Shown here: piece after piece, positions 10,947 through 21,685 of the stretch
Numbering within the stretch: the first letter of the stretch is position 1
How the letters are laid out: each line of letters begins with the position of its first letter
Assembly: GCA_013368445.1 (NCBI GenBank)
Contig: JAACJO010000032.1
Span: forward strand, 186,001 to 250,000
Source of the DNA: Leucocoprinus leucothites
Taxonomy: Eukaryota > Basidiomycota > Agaricomycetes > Agaricales > Agaricaceae
Direction: 5' to 3'
DNA: 64,000 nt
Notes under the pieces: generated by a model
Database searches by the model: none
Told to the model about the DNA's origin: nothing
What the model saw: only the letters and a program-made list of their open reading frames with translations
Made by a program: the position numbers and the translations under genes

Positions 10947-13032
10947 GGCATCTCTGAGTTGCCAAGCTTTTTTCAGCCAGGACTTAATAGTGTTGAGGTC
11001 AGTAGGAGTTGTGATGCCTGAAGTGGCAATGGATATTCCATTATAAGATTCACAAACAGATTCAACATGAAGTTTGGATTGGGTGGCAGTAAGGCTGTGG
11101 TTGCAGAATTCAGCTGCTTTATTAAAGTCTTTGATACAGTCTGCGATGATATTTCCCTTGAAGGGGATGAGGACTTGGTGACAGGTGGGCCCATGTGTTG
11201 TCATTTTAGGTTTAGCATGTTGGGCACTTGAGGTTGGGCTCCACCAAAACCTGCCTTGTACATAGCAAGGACTTTGTCATAAGAGAGTTCAGGGAAGGTG
11301 AGTATCATTTCTCACATCTTAACCCCATTGATAGAGGGAGAGGTGGAAGAGGAAGTCACTGGCTGGACACCCTGTCAAGTGGCATCAGCAAACAACACGT
11401 TCTTCTTGTTAAAATGTTCCGTAAGGGGTTTGGTGGATGCCTTATGGTCAGGAGGGGGAATAGGGGGCAGCATTTTAGAAGTGCCCTCAGGGTTAGGTTT
11501 TGATGGCTGAGCCTGGCCATCAGAAGAAGGGCGCCCAACTGAGCACTTGAAATTTCCATTCCTGTTCCTTGGGGTCACATGATTGGAAGGTAGAGGGGAA
11601 GCCTGGGAAACACAGATAGGGCCAGCAGGCTTAGAAGACATAAAGTCATTCTTTGCCTTTTGGGAGCCTGACACAGATGAAAAGTCATGTGCCTTACCAG
11701 AAGATGAAACATCATTCTGGGGGGGAGAAAGGGTGCCCTCTGCAGGAGGGCTTTGTCAACATTCATAGAGTCATCATCAATGCGAGCTGTGGAGTTAGTT
11801 TGCCCAGCAACAATGCCAGGCAGGAATAGGGGGGTAGGGATGAAAAATGGGGAAGGTTTATGTGCCTTCTTTCCCTTGCCCTTACCCTTTGGAGGGGGGA
11901 AGAGTCTGTCATGGAGATATCAGAGGGGGGCTAAGATATTGTCTCAGCACTTTGATGATCATGAGTCTGCTTTTGCCATTAATAGGCAAGCGGTCTCAGC
12001 CTGATTCAAACATAGTTGTGAGTAAACAATAAATTGGTTCCCCCATTTGGGAAAACCTTGGGTCTTTCTCACTGGGCCACAATCCCAGAATGGCATGGTG
12101 TTTGAAAAAATTTGTAACATATTTAAGCACCTCAAGTGCTTTGAAGGCAGCTTCACCAACAAACACAGTTTCTTTGGTGGCTGTGTTTGATGGATCCTTG
12201 AGATCCAGGAGATGTGGCCATGCAGGCCTAGATTCCTGTGGCTGTGTAGTGACATCATTAGTATTAGATGAACTGGCAAAAAAAGTAGCCAGAGTGCCAG
12301 ATGGCACAGCATTTGCTGACTCAGCGGATCCATGGATCACATGAGGCATCCTTGAGGTAGGTGGGGGTCCAAATAAATGAATGTTTGGTACCCCATTACT
12401 GAGTATCCCATCCTCTTGGTCACTCCATGCATCCCTGTGAGAGTTCAAATTCAAAGGATCAGGTTGTTTGAGCTCACCTATGAACCCCTCACCAAAAGGG
12501 CAGAAGGGAATAGGTGATTTAAAGCCATCATATGCACTCATAGATGCCATTCTTGTGATGGCTTTGGGGGTGGTGTCCAGGCCTTGGCGAACTTCATAAG
12601 CATGAGCTCACTTGATATGCAACGAAGGGGGAGGGGGAGTTCTGAGGGATGAGTGTGATGCTGCATGTGATAGTGCAACAGGGATGATTATGGGAGAGGA
12701 AGGGGTTGAGACATCAGATGAATCAGAATCACTCACACCACTCTCCTCTTCTTCAGAGCCAGCTCTAGATGAGGCAGCAGACTTGGCATCATCATGGACT
12801 GAGTGCCTAGTTGATTTGATGGATAGTACAGGCGAAATCAAACAGTTGTGCTTGCTGGTTGAGACACATGTTTCAGTGTTGAAAATGTTCATAGGGTCTG
12901 AAGATGGTAGTGGGGTACCCTTAAGGTCCACCCAATGCAATGGTGTAGTCATTTTGATAGTATTCATAGCCAATATGTATGTAGACACCATCAAAGAAAT
13001 TGATGATAGTGGTTAGAGGGAAAGGAGGATGT
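10934..13032 (-). pseudogene. LINE-B ORF1, N-terminal part (copy 1)
   Basis: The minus strand from 13032 carries the 5' end of LINE-B and the first part of its ORF1. In order there is a Ser/Pro-rich segment (12994-12608), a block starting MSAYDGFKSPIPF (12550-11996), a Ser/Pro-rich linker (11674-11375) and a block starting MTTHGPTCHQ (11204-10934). The first two are in one frame separated by a single TGA (12608-12610). Small shifts follow near 11.7 and 11.3 kb. ORF1 resumes at 8659 beyond the LINE-A insertion. The first two blocks recur at 2.2-3.0 kb. Function by family is RNA binding and RNP assembly. The N-terminal blocks have no domain I recognise. Confidence 0.75.
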
Positions 13033-13820
13033 CGAGAGAGGGAGTTGTTAATGAGGCACATGGCCTTGTGATGGAGGTATGAGATCTTGCTGGCATCACT
13101 GACAAAATCAAGGAAGAGCTGGCAGTGTGTGGGGCCAGTTGTCACGAGCTGAACCTCAAGAATGGCTGACAGTTCGAACTTGGTATTATTTTCATGAACT
13201 CCTATCCACTTTCGCATATCAGTTACTTCAGTTTGTATTGGTCTTTTGCCTTCAGACTTATTCTGACACCTTCCATCTTATTAATTCATACTGCCTTGTC
13301 GAAATTTTCTGACAACTGTTTAATAGTAAATTTTATATCTTCTAGCCTTGTAAAATTTGCGGACTCCACTTTGATTATTTCTCCATTTACTACTTTGTTT
13401 GTTTTCCTTATCCGATCCTATACTCCACATCGTATATAAGTAGCACAACTTTGTACTTGGATTCCTCAGTCTGATAATCAACTTAGCAATATGCTACTTT
13501 CCTCTGCTCTCTGTTTGTCCTCTGTTCTCTTACCTTGTCTGAAATCCGGGTCAAGTGTCAGTAGTCAGCACAACACATAAGTTGAGGCCACAACCCGCCC
13601 CACATCCGATGACCGGCTCCTACCTTACCTCTGTCACACCTCTGTCCACCTGGTCCCTGACATCGGCTCTCTATCTGTAGTGTTTGCACACTTAATACCA
13701 GTGGTGGTCATATGCAGCTTCTTGACAGAGCCAGCAATGGCAGTGGCAGCCTGGTGCATAGCAACAAATACACTCAGGCTCAAGGGAAGGGTTTTCCTGT
13801 GCTAGCTTGATTAGTGACAT
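13033..13820 (-). pseudogene. LINE-A ORF1 fragment (copy 2), split by a solo LTR
   Basis: Two pieces of minus-strand LINE-A ORF1 lie either side of an LTR-S copy: 13820-13703 (IKLAQENPSLEPE) and 13134-13033 (GPTHCQLFLDF, ISYLHHKAM). They are contiguous in the LINE-A copy at 9.6-9.9 kb, so the LTR inserted into an existing LINE-A. The fragment ends at 13032, where the LINE-B 5' end starts, consistent with LINE-B having inserted into this LINE-A. Frameshifts are present. Confidence 0.75.
13140..13697 (+). mobile_element. LTR-S solo LTR 1
   Basis: A 558-bp LTR beginning TGTCACGAGC and ending CACTTAATA (family end TTAACA). It is flanked by the 5-bp target duplication CCAGT (13135-13139 and 13698-13702). 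It carries the family's TATATAAG box near 13430. No internal retrotransposon sequence remains, so this is a solo LTR left by LTR-LTR recombination. The short ORF inside it is a repeat-borne open frame, not a gene. Confidence 0.9.
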
Positions 13821-14379
13821 TGTTAAGCATGCAAACGCTATGGGTAGAAAGCCGACGTCTAGGACCAGGTGAACAGAGATGTGACAGAGGGAAAGCAGGA
13901 GCTGGTCATCAGACATGGGAGCAGGTTGTGGCCTCAACTTATGTGTTGTGCCAACTACTGACACTTGACCCAGATTTCAGACAAGATAAGAGAGCAGAGG
14001 ACAAACAGAGAGCAGAGGAAAGTAGCGTATCGCTAAGTTGATTATCAGACTGAGGAATCCAAATACAAAGTTGTGCTACTTATATATGAAGCGGAATATA
14101 GGATCAGATAAGGAAAACAAGCAAAGTAGTAAATGGAGAAATAATCAAAGTGGAGTCTGTAAATTTTACAAGGCTAGAAGATATAAAATTTACTATTAAA
14201 CAGTTGTCAGAAAATTTTGACAAGGTGGTATGAATTAATAAAATGGAAGGTGTCAGAATAAGTCTGAAGGCAAAAGACCAATACAAACTGAAGTAACTGA
14301 TATGCGAAAGTGGATAGGAGTTCATGAAAATAATACCAAGTTCAAACCGTCAGCCGTTCTCAAGGTTTGGCTCATGACA
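13821..14379 (-). mobile_element. LTR-S solo LTR 2
   Basis: A minus-orientation copy beginning TGTTAAGCATGC and ending GGCTCATGACA. The flanks (GACAT and CACCA) do not match, so it may be one end of a rearranged element or have lost its duplication. It lies 63 bp from the plus-orientation copy 3 and forms an inverted pair with it. Confidence 0.85.
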
Positions 14380-14442
14380 CACCACATCAAAGTGGTACTT
14401 CCAGAATGGGCAAGCCTTTGAAGAGGCTGGGTGGTCACCCTT
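14380..14442 (-). pseudogene. LINE ORF1 zinc-knuckle scrap
   Basis: This 63-bp spacer reads on the minus strand as KGDHPASSKACPFWKYHFD, matching the last Cys/His cluster of LINE ORF1 proteins (compare KGDHHANDTKCPFW in LINE-B). It is the only non-LTR sequence between two inverted LTR-S copies. It probably comes from a third LINE copy. Confidence 0.6.
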
Positions 14443-15001
14443 TGTCACAAGCCAATCCCAAGAATGGCTGACAGTTTGAATTTGGTATTATTTTCTTGAA
14501 CTCCTATCTGCTTTTGCATATCAGTTATTTTGGTTTTTATTGGTCTTTTGCCTTTGGACTTATTCTGACATCTTCCATTTTATTAATTCATACCACCTTG
14601 TCAAAATTTTCTGACAACTGTTTAATAGTAAATTTTATATCTTCTAGCCTTGTAAAATTTGCAGACTCCACTTTGATTATTTCTCCATTTACTACTTTGC
14701 TTGTTTTCCTTATCTGATCCTATATTCCACATTGTATATAAGTAGTATGACTTTGTACTTGGGTTCCCCAGTCTGATAATCAACTTAGTGATACACTAGT
14801 TTTCCTCTGCTCTCTATTCATCCTCTGCTCTCTTCCCTTGTCTGAAATCTGGGTCAAGCATCAGTAGTCAGCACAACACATAAGTTGAGGCCACGACCCG
14901 CTCCTGTGTCCAACAACCAGCTCCTGCCTCACCTCTGTCCCACCTCTGTCCACCCGGTCCTACATATCGGCTCCCCACCTGTAGCGTTTGCGCACTTAAC
15001 A
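14443..15001 (+). mobile_element. LTR-S solo LTR 3
   Basis: A plus-orientation copy, TGTCACAAGCC to CACTTAACA, 559 bp. The flanks (CCCTT and CAAAG) are not a duplication. Its right edge truncates the copia element's RNase H region, so a deletion or recombination probably accompanied its arrival. Confidence 0.85.
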
Positions 15002-16925
15002 CAAAGTTACCTGTAACAGATCATCAAGACTGTCCATCTTGTGCCCAATTACTCTTGGAACAAGCAATGATGGCTTGATTAGAAGCACCATCAAAGACAA
15101 GTCAATAATTGCATGTTGATTGCAAATATTGCAGCACATGGAGTCCAGCCTGGAAGTGCACATTAGAAGGGGCAGCAGATTGCTGGGAGAGTTTGACAAC
15201 TGCAAAGGATATGTCAGGTCTTGATCCAAATCATAAGATACATCAGCAATCTGACTAACTGTTGGTAATGAGTCCTAAACTTAGGATCTACCTTATTGAC
15301 ATAGGGTTTGAAAATGAAACCAGATGGCAGCAGGGTAAATTTCATGCCTTTGGGAATCTCAAACTTCTCAATAACCTTATTGAGGTATTTCACTTGATCT
15401 ATACAGAGTTTTCTCTCTTTTTGATCATGTGATATGTTCATGCCTAGGAACTCAGAAAGTTTGCCTTGGTCATGACATTCCAAGTAGTCATGAATTTTTG
15501 CTTCAACTCAGAGAGGAGCAGGGAATTCTTTTTACCCATAAAGAAGATATCATCCACATAAACAACTGCAAAGACTTGCTCGCTGGTCTTAGGATGTGTA
15601 AAATAATAAATGCCAGCATCAGACTTACAGCGCTTAAATCCAAGTTTCAGCATTGATGAAGTGAGTGCTTTCCACCAGGATAAGCCAGCTTGTTTTAGAC
15701 CATAGATTGCTTTGTGTAATCTCCAGACTTTCTTCTCTTGGCCAGGAATTCAGAATCCTTCTGGCTGCTCCATGTAGATTTCTTCATCCAGATCACTATA
15801 TAAATAGGCTGTTTTGATGTCAACTGAGTGAAGGTCAAGGTCCTCAAGTGCTACAATGCCAAGACATAGGCGTATGGTCTCATATCAGACAACTGGAGAA
15901 AAGAGTTCATTGAAGTTGATTCCCTCAATCTGGGAGAATCCTTTCACAACAAGATGAGAGCAATATTGATTATCAGACTTGATGTTATACACCCATCTAT
16001 TTTTAATAGCTCTCCTTCCTTTTGGGAGATCAACGAGCTCATATACACCTTGCTTATGAAGTGCATCTAACTCCTCAAGCATTGCTTTTTGCCATTTAGT
16101 TTGAGTATCAGCATCTAAATTTGCAATATCTTGAAACTGCTCCGGAACTGGCCCATTGGTGCATTGTGCAAGAAGGAAATCAACTAATTTTACCTCCCCT
16201 TCCTTTATGAACTTCACAAAATCGGTAGGTGATGGTTTATTTCCATCAATCCTACTATCCAGATGAGAGATATGCCAATTTCATAGTCTGTTCTGAGCTT
16301 CTTCATCAGAAATAGCTCCAAGAATAGGTCAATATTGGGCAAGATTGCATGGTAAGTTAGGATTGAGTTCCCTATATCATTGGATGACATCAAGAGGGTT
16401 GCTCCTATCACCATACACATTTCCTGGTCTGTTTGGAGGTTGAACATTTCGCCTAGAATGGTAGTTTTCACATTCAGTGACCCAACAGTCAAGCCATTCT
16501 AGTGCATCAAGGTCATCTTGGACTGAAGGTTGCAGTGGCGGTACCTTGGGTGGAGTGGGAGACCAAGCATGTTTACATGGACCAGGTTCCAATCACAGAG
16601 GTTTCTGAGAAGGAGGAAACTCAACTTCTTCTTCCTCTTCCTTTGGATTGCAATCATCAGGATCAGCATAAGAAAGAGGTGGACTTGGTGATCTAGGAGG
16701 TGTAGGTGTTTTAGGGTGTGGAAGAACATGAGGTGAAGGCACACAAGGCAGCTCTCCTCTTTGAGGTGTAGGCAGATGGTCTATATGTGGAACATTTGGA
16801 ATAGTTGAGATTGGAGGAATCTCAGTGTGAGGTAGCTTAGGGTGTACTGCAGGTTTTTGATATGGACATTTAGGGAACATCTTTTCATCAAAGATGACAG
16901 TTGGTGAGATAAACTCAGCATTCCC
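15002..16925 (-). pseudogene. Copia reverse transcriptase/RNase H region, truncated
   Basis: This is the Ty1/copia pol C-terminal half on the minus strand. A Pro-rich integrase-RT linker (16880-16593) leads into the reverse transcriptase (from about 16217, KAMLEELDALHKQGVYELVD), with the catalytic YVDD kept at about 15560. A start of the RNase H domain is cut at 15002 by an LTR-S copy. Stops include TGA after FSPVV and TGA after PEGF, both where copia proteins have Arg. The frame shifts near 15.2 kb. The element cannot be autonomous. Confidence 0.85.
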
Positions 16926-18643
16926 TCAAGTATGGTGAAGAAAGATATAATTCTTCTCCCGATCATATCCAATAAAGATCATCAGTTCCAATCTCGCAGA
17001 TAATTTATTTGGGTGTATTTCATCTGGCAGGAACACATATGCTGCACAACTGAATACTTGTAGGTGACTGATGTCAGGTGTATGTCCATGTACTAACTCA
17101 AATGGAGTTTTCCACTGGATGCAGTTCATTGATGTGCAATTGTAGAGGTGGGTTGCAGTGTTAATCACGAAATCCCACCATGAATCCAGAAGACATGTGT
17201 GAAGTTGCACGGCTTGTGCCTTTTCATGCAGTGTTTGGTTCAATCTTTCTGCTTGCCTGTTCTGTTGATGGACTTGGGGTGCACTCAGTGTGAACTCAAT
17301 ACCTTTCGCCTTTAGATAATCTTGAGAGTACCTGCTACAAATTCTCCTCCTTGATTAGATGTGAATCAACGAATCAATTTGCCAAACTGGTTCATGACAT
17401 AAGTCAGAAGCTCAACCATATGGGGAGCTGCTTCAGCTTTTGATCATAGAAGCACCACATAGGTAAAAGAGGAGTAATTGTCCAATAAGGTCATAACCCA
17501 TTTGTACTTGTGATAAGATATGATGGGGAGCTCAAAAAGATCACTGTGAACATGCTCAAAGGCTTATTTGGCCCAAATTGGGTTATCATTAAAGGGTTTC
17601 TGGTGCATCTTCCCTTTCATGCAGCCTGGACAAGGGCACAAATGATTGGGAATTGAAACCTGAGGTCCATTCAGCGTGGAGTCAGAAGTTTTGCTCAACA
17701 CACAATTGGATGGATGTCCTAAATGTTGATGCCAGGTGTTATAGTCAGGATGCTGAGCAATATTGCTCAAAGTATTTGAATGTACAATTTGACATCTTAC
17801 TGTTTGTAGTGTAGGCTGCCACTCAGAACCAGGAACCACTGACAAAACAGCATTGCCTGACTCATCCCAAAAGATGGTACCATGTTTATCAGCCTCACTA
17901 TGCAACCTGGATTCCAGGAGTTGACCAGCAGACATGAGGTGATCATGCATTCCCTTTACATAGAACACAGGGGACAATGAAGTCACCACACTGATCATTT
18001 TTCTGTTATCATGGATCTCATGTTTGATCAAGACAGTACCTTGACCCAATATAGATAGGGGAGTGTTCTTGTTAGCTGTCTGAATTTTACCAAATTTCCC
18101 CATTTTGATTGTAGAGAAATCATCCAAATAGGGTGTGAAATGTGCGGAAGCACCTGAATTGAGAATCCAAGAAGCAGCCTGTGAAGGTGCTTTCTTTCCC
18201 TGACAGTGGCAACAAAAAGCTTTCTCACACTTGCATAGATTTACACAGCACAGCACAGAGGTCAAATCACAATTTAATAAAAGCCCCACAGGGGCAACCA
18301 AAATAGTGCATGATACAAGACAAGTATATATAGGAGCTGGAGATGATGTAACTAGTCTGTGAAAATGTTCAGTATGGCCAGGAGCACTCACATGGGAGCA
18401 GGCTCTAAGAGGGCAATAGGCCCCTTCTCGGTCATGCTGTGGCATCACCATATCAGTGTTGATCCAATCAGAGATAGAAGAAAAGACTTGTGTTGTCCAC
18501 AACCCAGAAGTCCACCCATCAGAATCCTCCCCCTCAGAGTCAGATTCAAGCATCAGATCAGCTGGAGGTGTTAATCTCAGCAACAGTGGGCATTCGTCCA
18601 TGTTCTCCCCATAATAAGGAATCTCCTCAATTATGGAGCCCAT
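16926..18643 (-). pseudogene. Copia protease and integrase region
   Basis: From 18643 down there is an acidic linker, then the retropepsin motif WILNSGASAHFTP (about 18170-18130). Its catalytic Asp is Asn (codon AAT after CTC). A GAG-pre-integrase zinc domain follows (WHQHLGHPSN ... CPCPGCMKGK, 17730-17610). The integrase core (about 17580-16926) keeps its first Asp in HSDLFELP, but the second reads SNQGGEF where Asp is expected. Here the codon is AAT after TCT, so this change is not in CpG context. Several stops interrupt the core. Confidence 0.85.
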
Positions 18644-18690
18644 TTTCTCGGCTTCAACTATGAGGTCAGTGAGCCATTCATCCCAAATTT

Positions 18691-19909
18691 TCAGAACCTT
18701 ATCCTTGGTAGCTTTTGAGCTTCTCCAATGATACCCCTCAGACTGAGGAGATTCAGAGATTCACTCCTGAAGCTGCAGTGTATTCTTTTGCGCTTCTGCA
18801 ACAAGGTGGCAGTGGATGACAAAGGGCTTGTGTTAGCCAGTTCTGCCAGTGAGGTGATCCAGTTCACAAGGAGAGGGCAGTTAGCAATAGCAGGGGCAGC
18901 AAAACCGATGGCACTAGAAGCACCATATTGAGGAGTGATGGTGGGGACTCCAGAGGAGTTGGAGGTGTCAGCATTGGTCACAGCTTCATTAGCAGTACCC
19001 TTGCCTTTCTTGCCTCCTCTCTTACCGCATTTTCCTTTTTTGCCATCTCCTCTGGGATTGCCAGATTGGGTTGTTACCAGGCTTCTGGCCAGTGCCTTGA
19101 TTAGGAGGCTGCTGCTGCTGGGGCTGTGATCAAAATAGCCCTTGTTGTCCTTGGCCCTGGTATTGTTGGTTGCCAGGATTCCAGTTCTGCTGCCATTGGC
19201 CATTGGAACAACCAGCACAAGAAGCAGTAGCAGTCATCTTCTGGGACTAAGCAGCCTGAATGGCACTACAGACCATGTCCCACATAAGTTGGGACATTTG
19301 TATTTGATTTGCAAGAATAGACTGAGCCAAGGTTTCCATCCCTTGTGGGACAGAGTGAAGCAGAATCATGGCATGGATCACCTCAGGAAGCTGTGTGGTC
19401 GCACTTTGAATTCAAGTGAATAAAGATTCAAGCTCAGCAATGGACTGAGCTGAATTGGTGTTGCTGGGGAGAGACAAGGAGACAGTACATACAAAGTCAC
19501 CATAAACAGATGCAGGACCTTGGATGCCATAAAGGCATTGGAGACCATCCCAAGTGGCATTGGGATCTCTGTGGATGATCAGGTAGAACATAGAATCTGG
19601 GACAGCTTGGATAAGCATGCCAATTGCAGATTGCTCAAGAAAGGTCCTTGGATGCTCTTCCTCTTCATGAAGTGCGAGTGTAGCAGTAACCTCAGCAGCA
19701 TTTGTGACAGTTCTGTTAGCAGCTGTAATTAGTACTATGGTAGGAGGGAGTGGAGGGATTATTCCATTTGTAACAGTCCATCCTGTAAGAGGGGTTCCAG
19801 GGGTTGTGATCATAGAGAGGAATGCCTGTATTATCATGGACCAAAACTGGTAGTTCTGGGGGCCTTGAAGAACAGGGATGCGAGAAGCTCCATTGTTGAT
19901 AGAAGACAT
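18691..19909 (-). pseudogene. Copia gag (UBN2-type)
   Basis: The start at 19909 (MSSINNGASRIPVLQGPQNY) opens a copia-type gag. The N-terminal pattern (fitting, QNYQFWSMIIQAFL), the central EQSAIGMLIQAVPDS and the WDGLQCLYG block fit the UBN2/Retrotran_gag family. A TGA stops the frame at 19412 (after ESLFT), and further stops and shifts follow through a Gln/Lys-rich RNA-binding tail (QNWNPGNQQYQGQ; GKKGKCGKRGGKKGKG). No classical CCHC knuckle was found. Confidence 0.75.
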
Positions 19910-20245
19910 TCTGAAAAGAAGTCATCAGTCAACGTTGTTCATTAGAAGCAGCATTGATGTGCTAATCAAGCAAGGTTTTGAACCCAAATTGCCTAAGGGC
20001 TAGGGTAAGACATAGAAATGAGAAGGGATGCTGGGCCCTTCATAAGGTACAGTGGTGGCACTAGGAAGCAGCCTTCCCATAACAGGTCAATCTAGTCCTT
20101 CTCTGACATCAAGCACAGTAAGCTAGTTAGCTAGTGTGATATTGAGCTGGTGATCAGGGCCCATAACCTGTCAAAGCAGCAATGGGGAGCATAGCAGTGA
20201 AGGTAGATGACATAGTCAATGACTTACTTTGCTAGGCAGTAAACT

Positions 20246-20524
20246 GTTATAGGAGTAAGAGTGTAATAGAGTTACAACTAAGTGTATAGAATTAACCATT
20301 CAATATTGGAGAAAATACAAAGTATTTATACTAAAATGTACAAACTATTACTACTATAAAGAGGACATTACACCATCATTTCGAAGTGGTAAAGGGTACA
20401 AGTAAAATGTATAGTAAAACATGTATCATCTGCATGAAGTATAGGTGCAGGAAAATAGTGGTATCTAATAATAGAATGCATATGTCATAATTGAGAGTGA
20501 ACACAAACATAGTGGTGTGTAGAC
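20246..20524 (-). repeat. Possible copia 5' LTR
   Basis: A 279-bp AT-rich block bounded by TGTTATAG and GTAGACA (TG...CA ends on the minus strand). It has a minus-strand TATAAATA box near 20330 and lies about 340 bp upstream of the copia gag start. Its partner at the other end would have been lost with the truncated pol. No second copy is available in this window, so this is tentative. Confidence 0.3.
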
Positions 20525-20576
20525 ATGCAAGTGATTCAACAATGTATCCATTCCTGTCGCAATGTTGTATAGGGCC

Positions 20577-21416
20577 TTGTCAAGCTTTGCTTGGAAGAAG
20601 AACAGTGCCTGTCAGCAAAACCCAACTGATGGGCTGCCTTACTGAAAGAGTTACATGATGTGTTTGCAATGTGTCGCTGGGCAGTGGGAGTGTAAGTTGC
20701 AGTGTGGATTAGGGAAATGTACATATTGTGCACAAGCAAAGAAGGGGTGTTATGATCTGCAGGATGATCCAAAAAAGGAGACCTTTAGTCAAGGAGTGAG
20801 CTTGTTACCAATCAGAGTGACAGCATTGAAGAAACAAAAGATAATGGCACCTCCCATGAGTCAACCATTGCAATCAAGCTCCAGTGATTGGGGATTGAGT
20901 TTTGCACCACCTCTGTCCACTCAACCATCATCCTCTTTATAGTGGAATCTGCCTGACATCCCACCCACTGTGGATGATGATACATTTGGAGTGATAGAGA
21001 TCAGGTCACCTGTGATCATTGCTGAACAGGACACTAGGATGGTGGTAAGTTTGTTCACAGATTTGTGAGGCAATTTTACTAAAATTGCAATGAAGTCTCC
21101 TCAGCCCCTTCTGCCCCAACTATCGCAGGCTCCTGGTCATTCCTCAAGTCTTTCATGAGAAATTGCATGACTATCATCAGCAGTGGACAACCTGGAGATC
21201 ATGACAAGGGAGAATATGCAGGTGCAACTTCAGAATTGGGTTATGTTGCAACAGCAGGTTAGCACGTTGGATGAGCAGGTGTTGGCATTGAGGGAGACTA
21301 TGAGGGTGTTACAGGCACATGGGAGGACACTTGAGAGGCTCGTGGCAATCGAGGAGGCAAAGCTAGCGATGGCACAGGGATCAAAGGATGGTGCAGGACG
21401 TGGGTATCGGAAATGA
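20577..21416 (+). pseudogene. Relic of a Cys-rich, coiled-coil protein
   Basis: One reading frame holds a Cys-rich motif at about 20660-20750 (CLQCVAGQWEC ... GKCTYCAQAKKGC), a Ser/Pro-rich middle, and a C-terminal helical segment (21183-21416) with heptad-like Leu/Val spacing (QQQVSTLDEQVLALRETM). The frame is interrupted by a TGA just before the Met at 20655, a TAG at about 20940 and three more TGA codons up to 21170, but has no obvious indel. The Cys spacing resembles fungal zinc-binding motifs but does not let me assign a family. It may be a decayed host gene or a transposon-borne ORF. Confidence 0.5.
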
Positions 21417-21685
21417 GGGAAGGAGGGAGTAGAAAGGAAAGAAGGACTATGAAGATCATTGTTGTTGTTGTTGCTTTTAGTGAAGAGATTAGTATACTAC
21501 TAGGATGTTTGTTTGTTTGGCATAAATGATTTTTTCGATGGAATGAAATGAGTGTGGGTGTGAAAAGAAGAGGAAATCGAAAATGAGACGTTAAGGGCTG
21601 GAATATTGACTTGGAATGAAAAGGAATGTTGCAAAGAATATGCGAAAAAATGTCTGTAAAAGATTGAAGATGATAGTGAGTAGTT
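21417..21685. other. Gap, nothing recognised
   Basis: AT-rich sequence between the Cys-rich relic and the end of Gypsy-1 pol. It should contain the Gypsy-1 3' LTR if that survives, but I found no matching second copy and cannot place its edges. Confidence 0.4.

Noticed and set aside
13194..13439. Recurrent 73-81 codon frame MNSY...ISPFTTL...
   Set aside because: It occurs in most LTR-S copies because they are repeats. The frame lies in the LTR, varies between copies, and shows no sign of coding.
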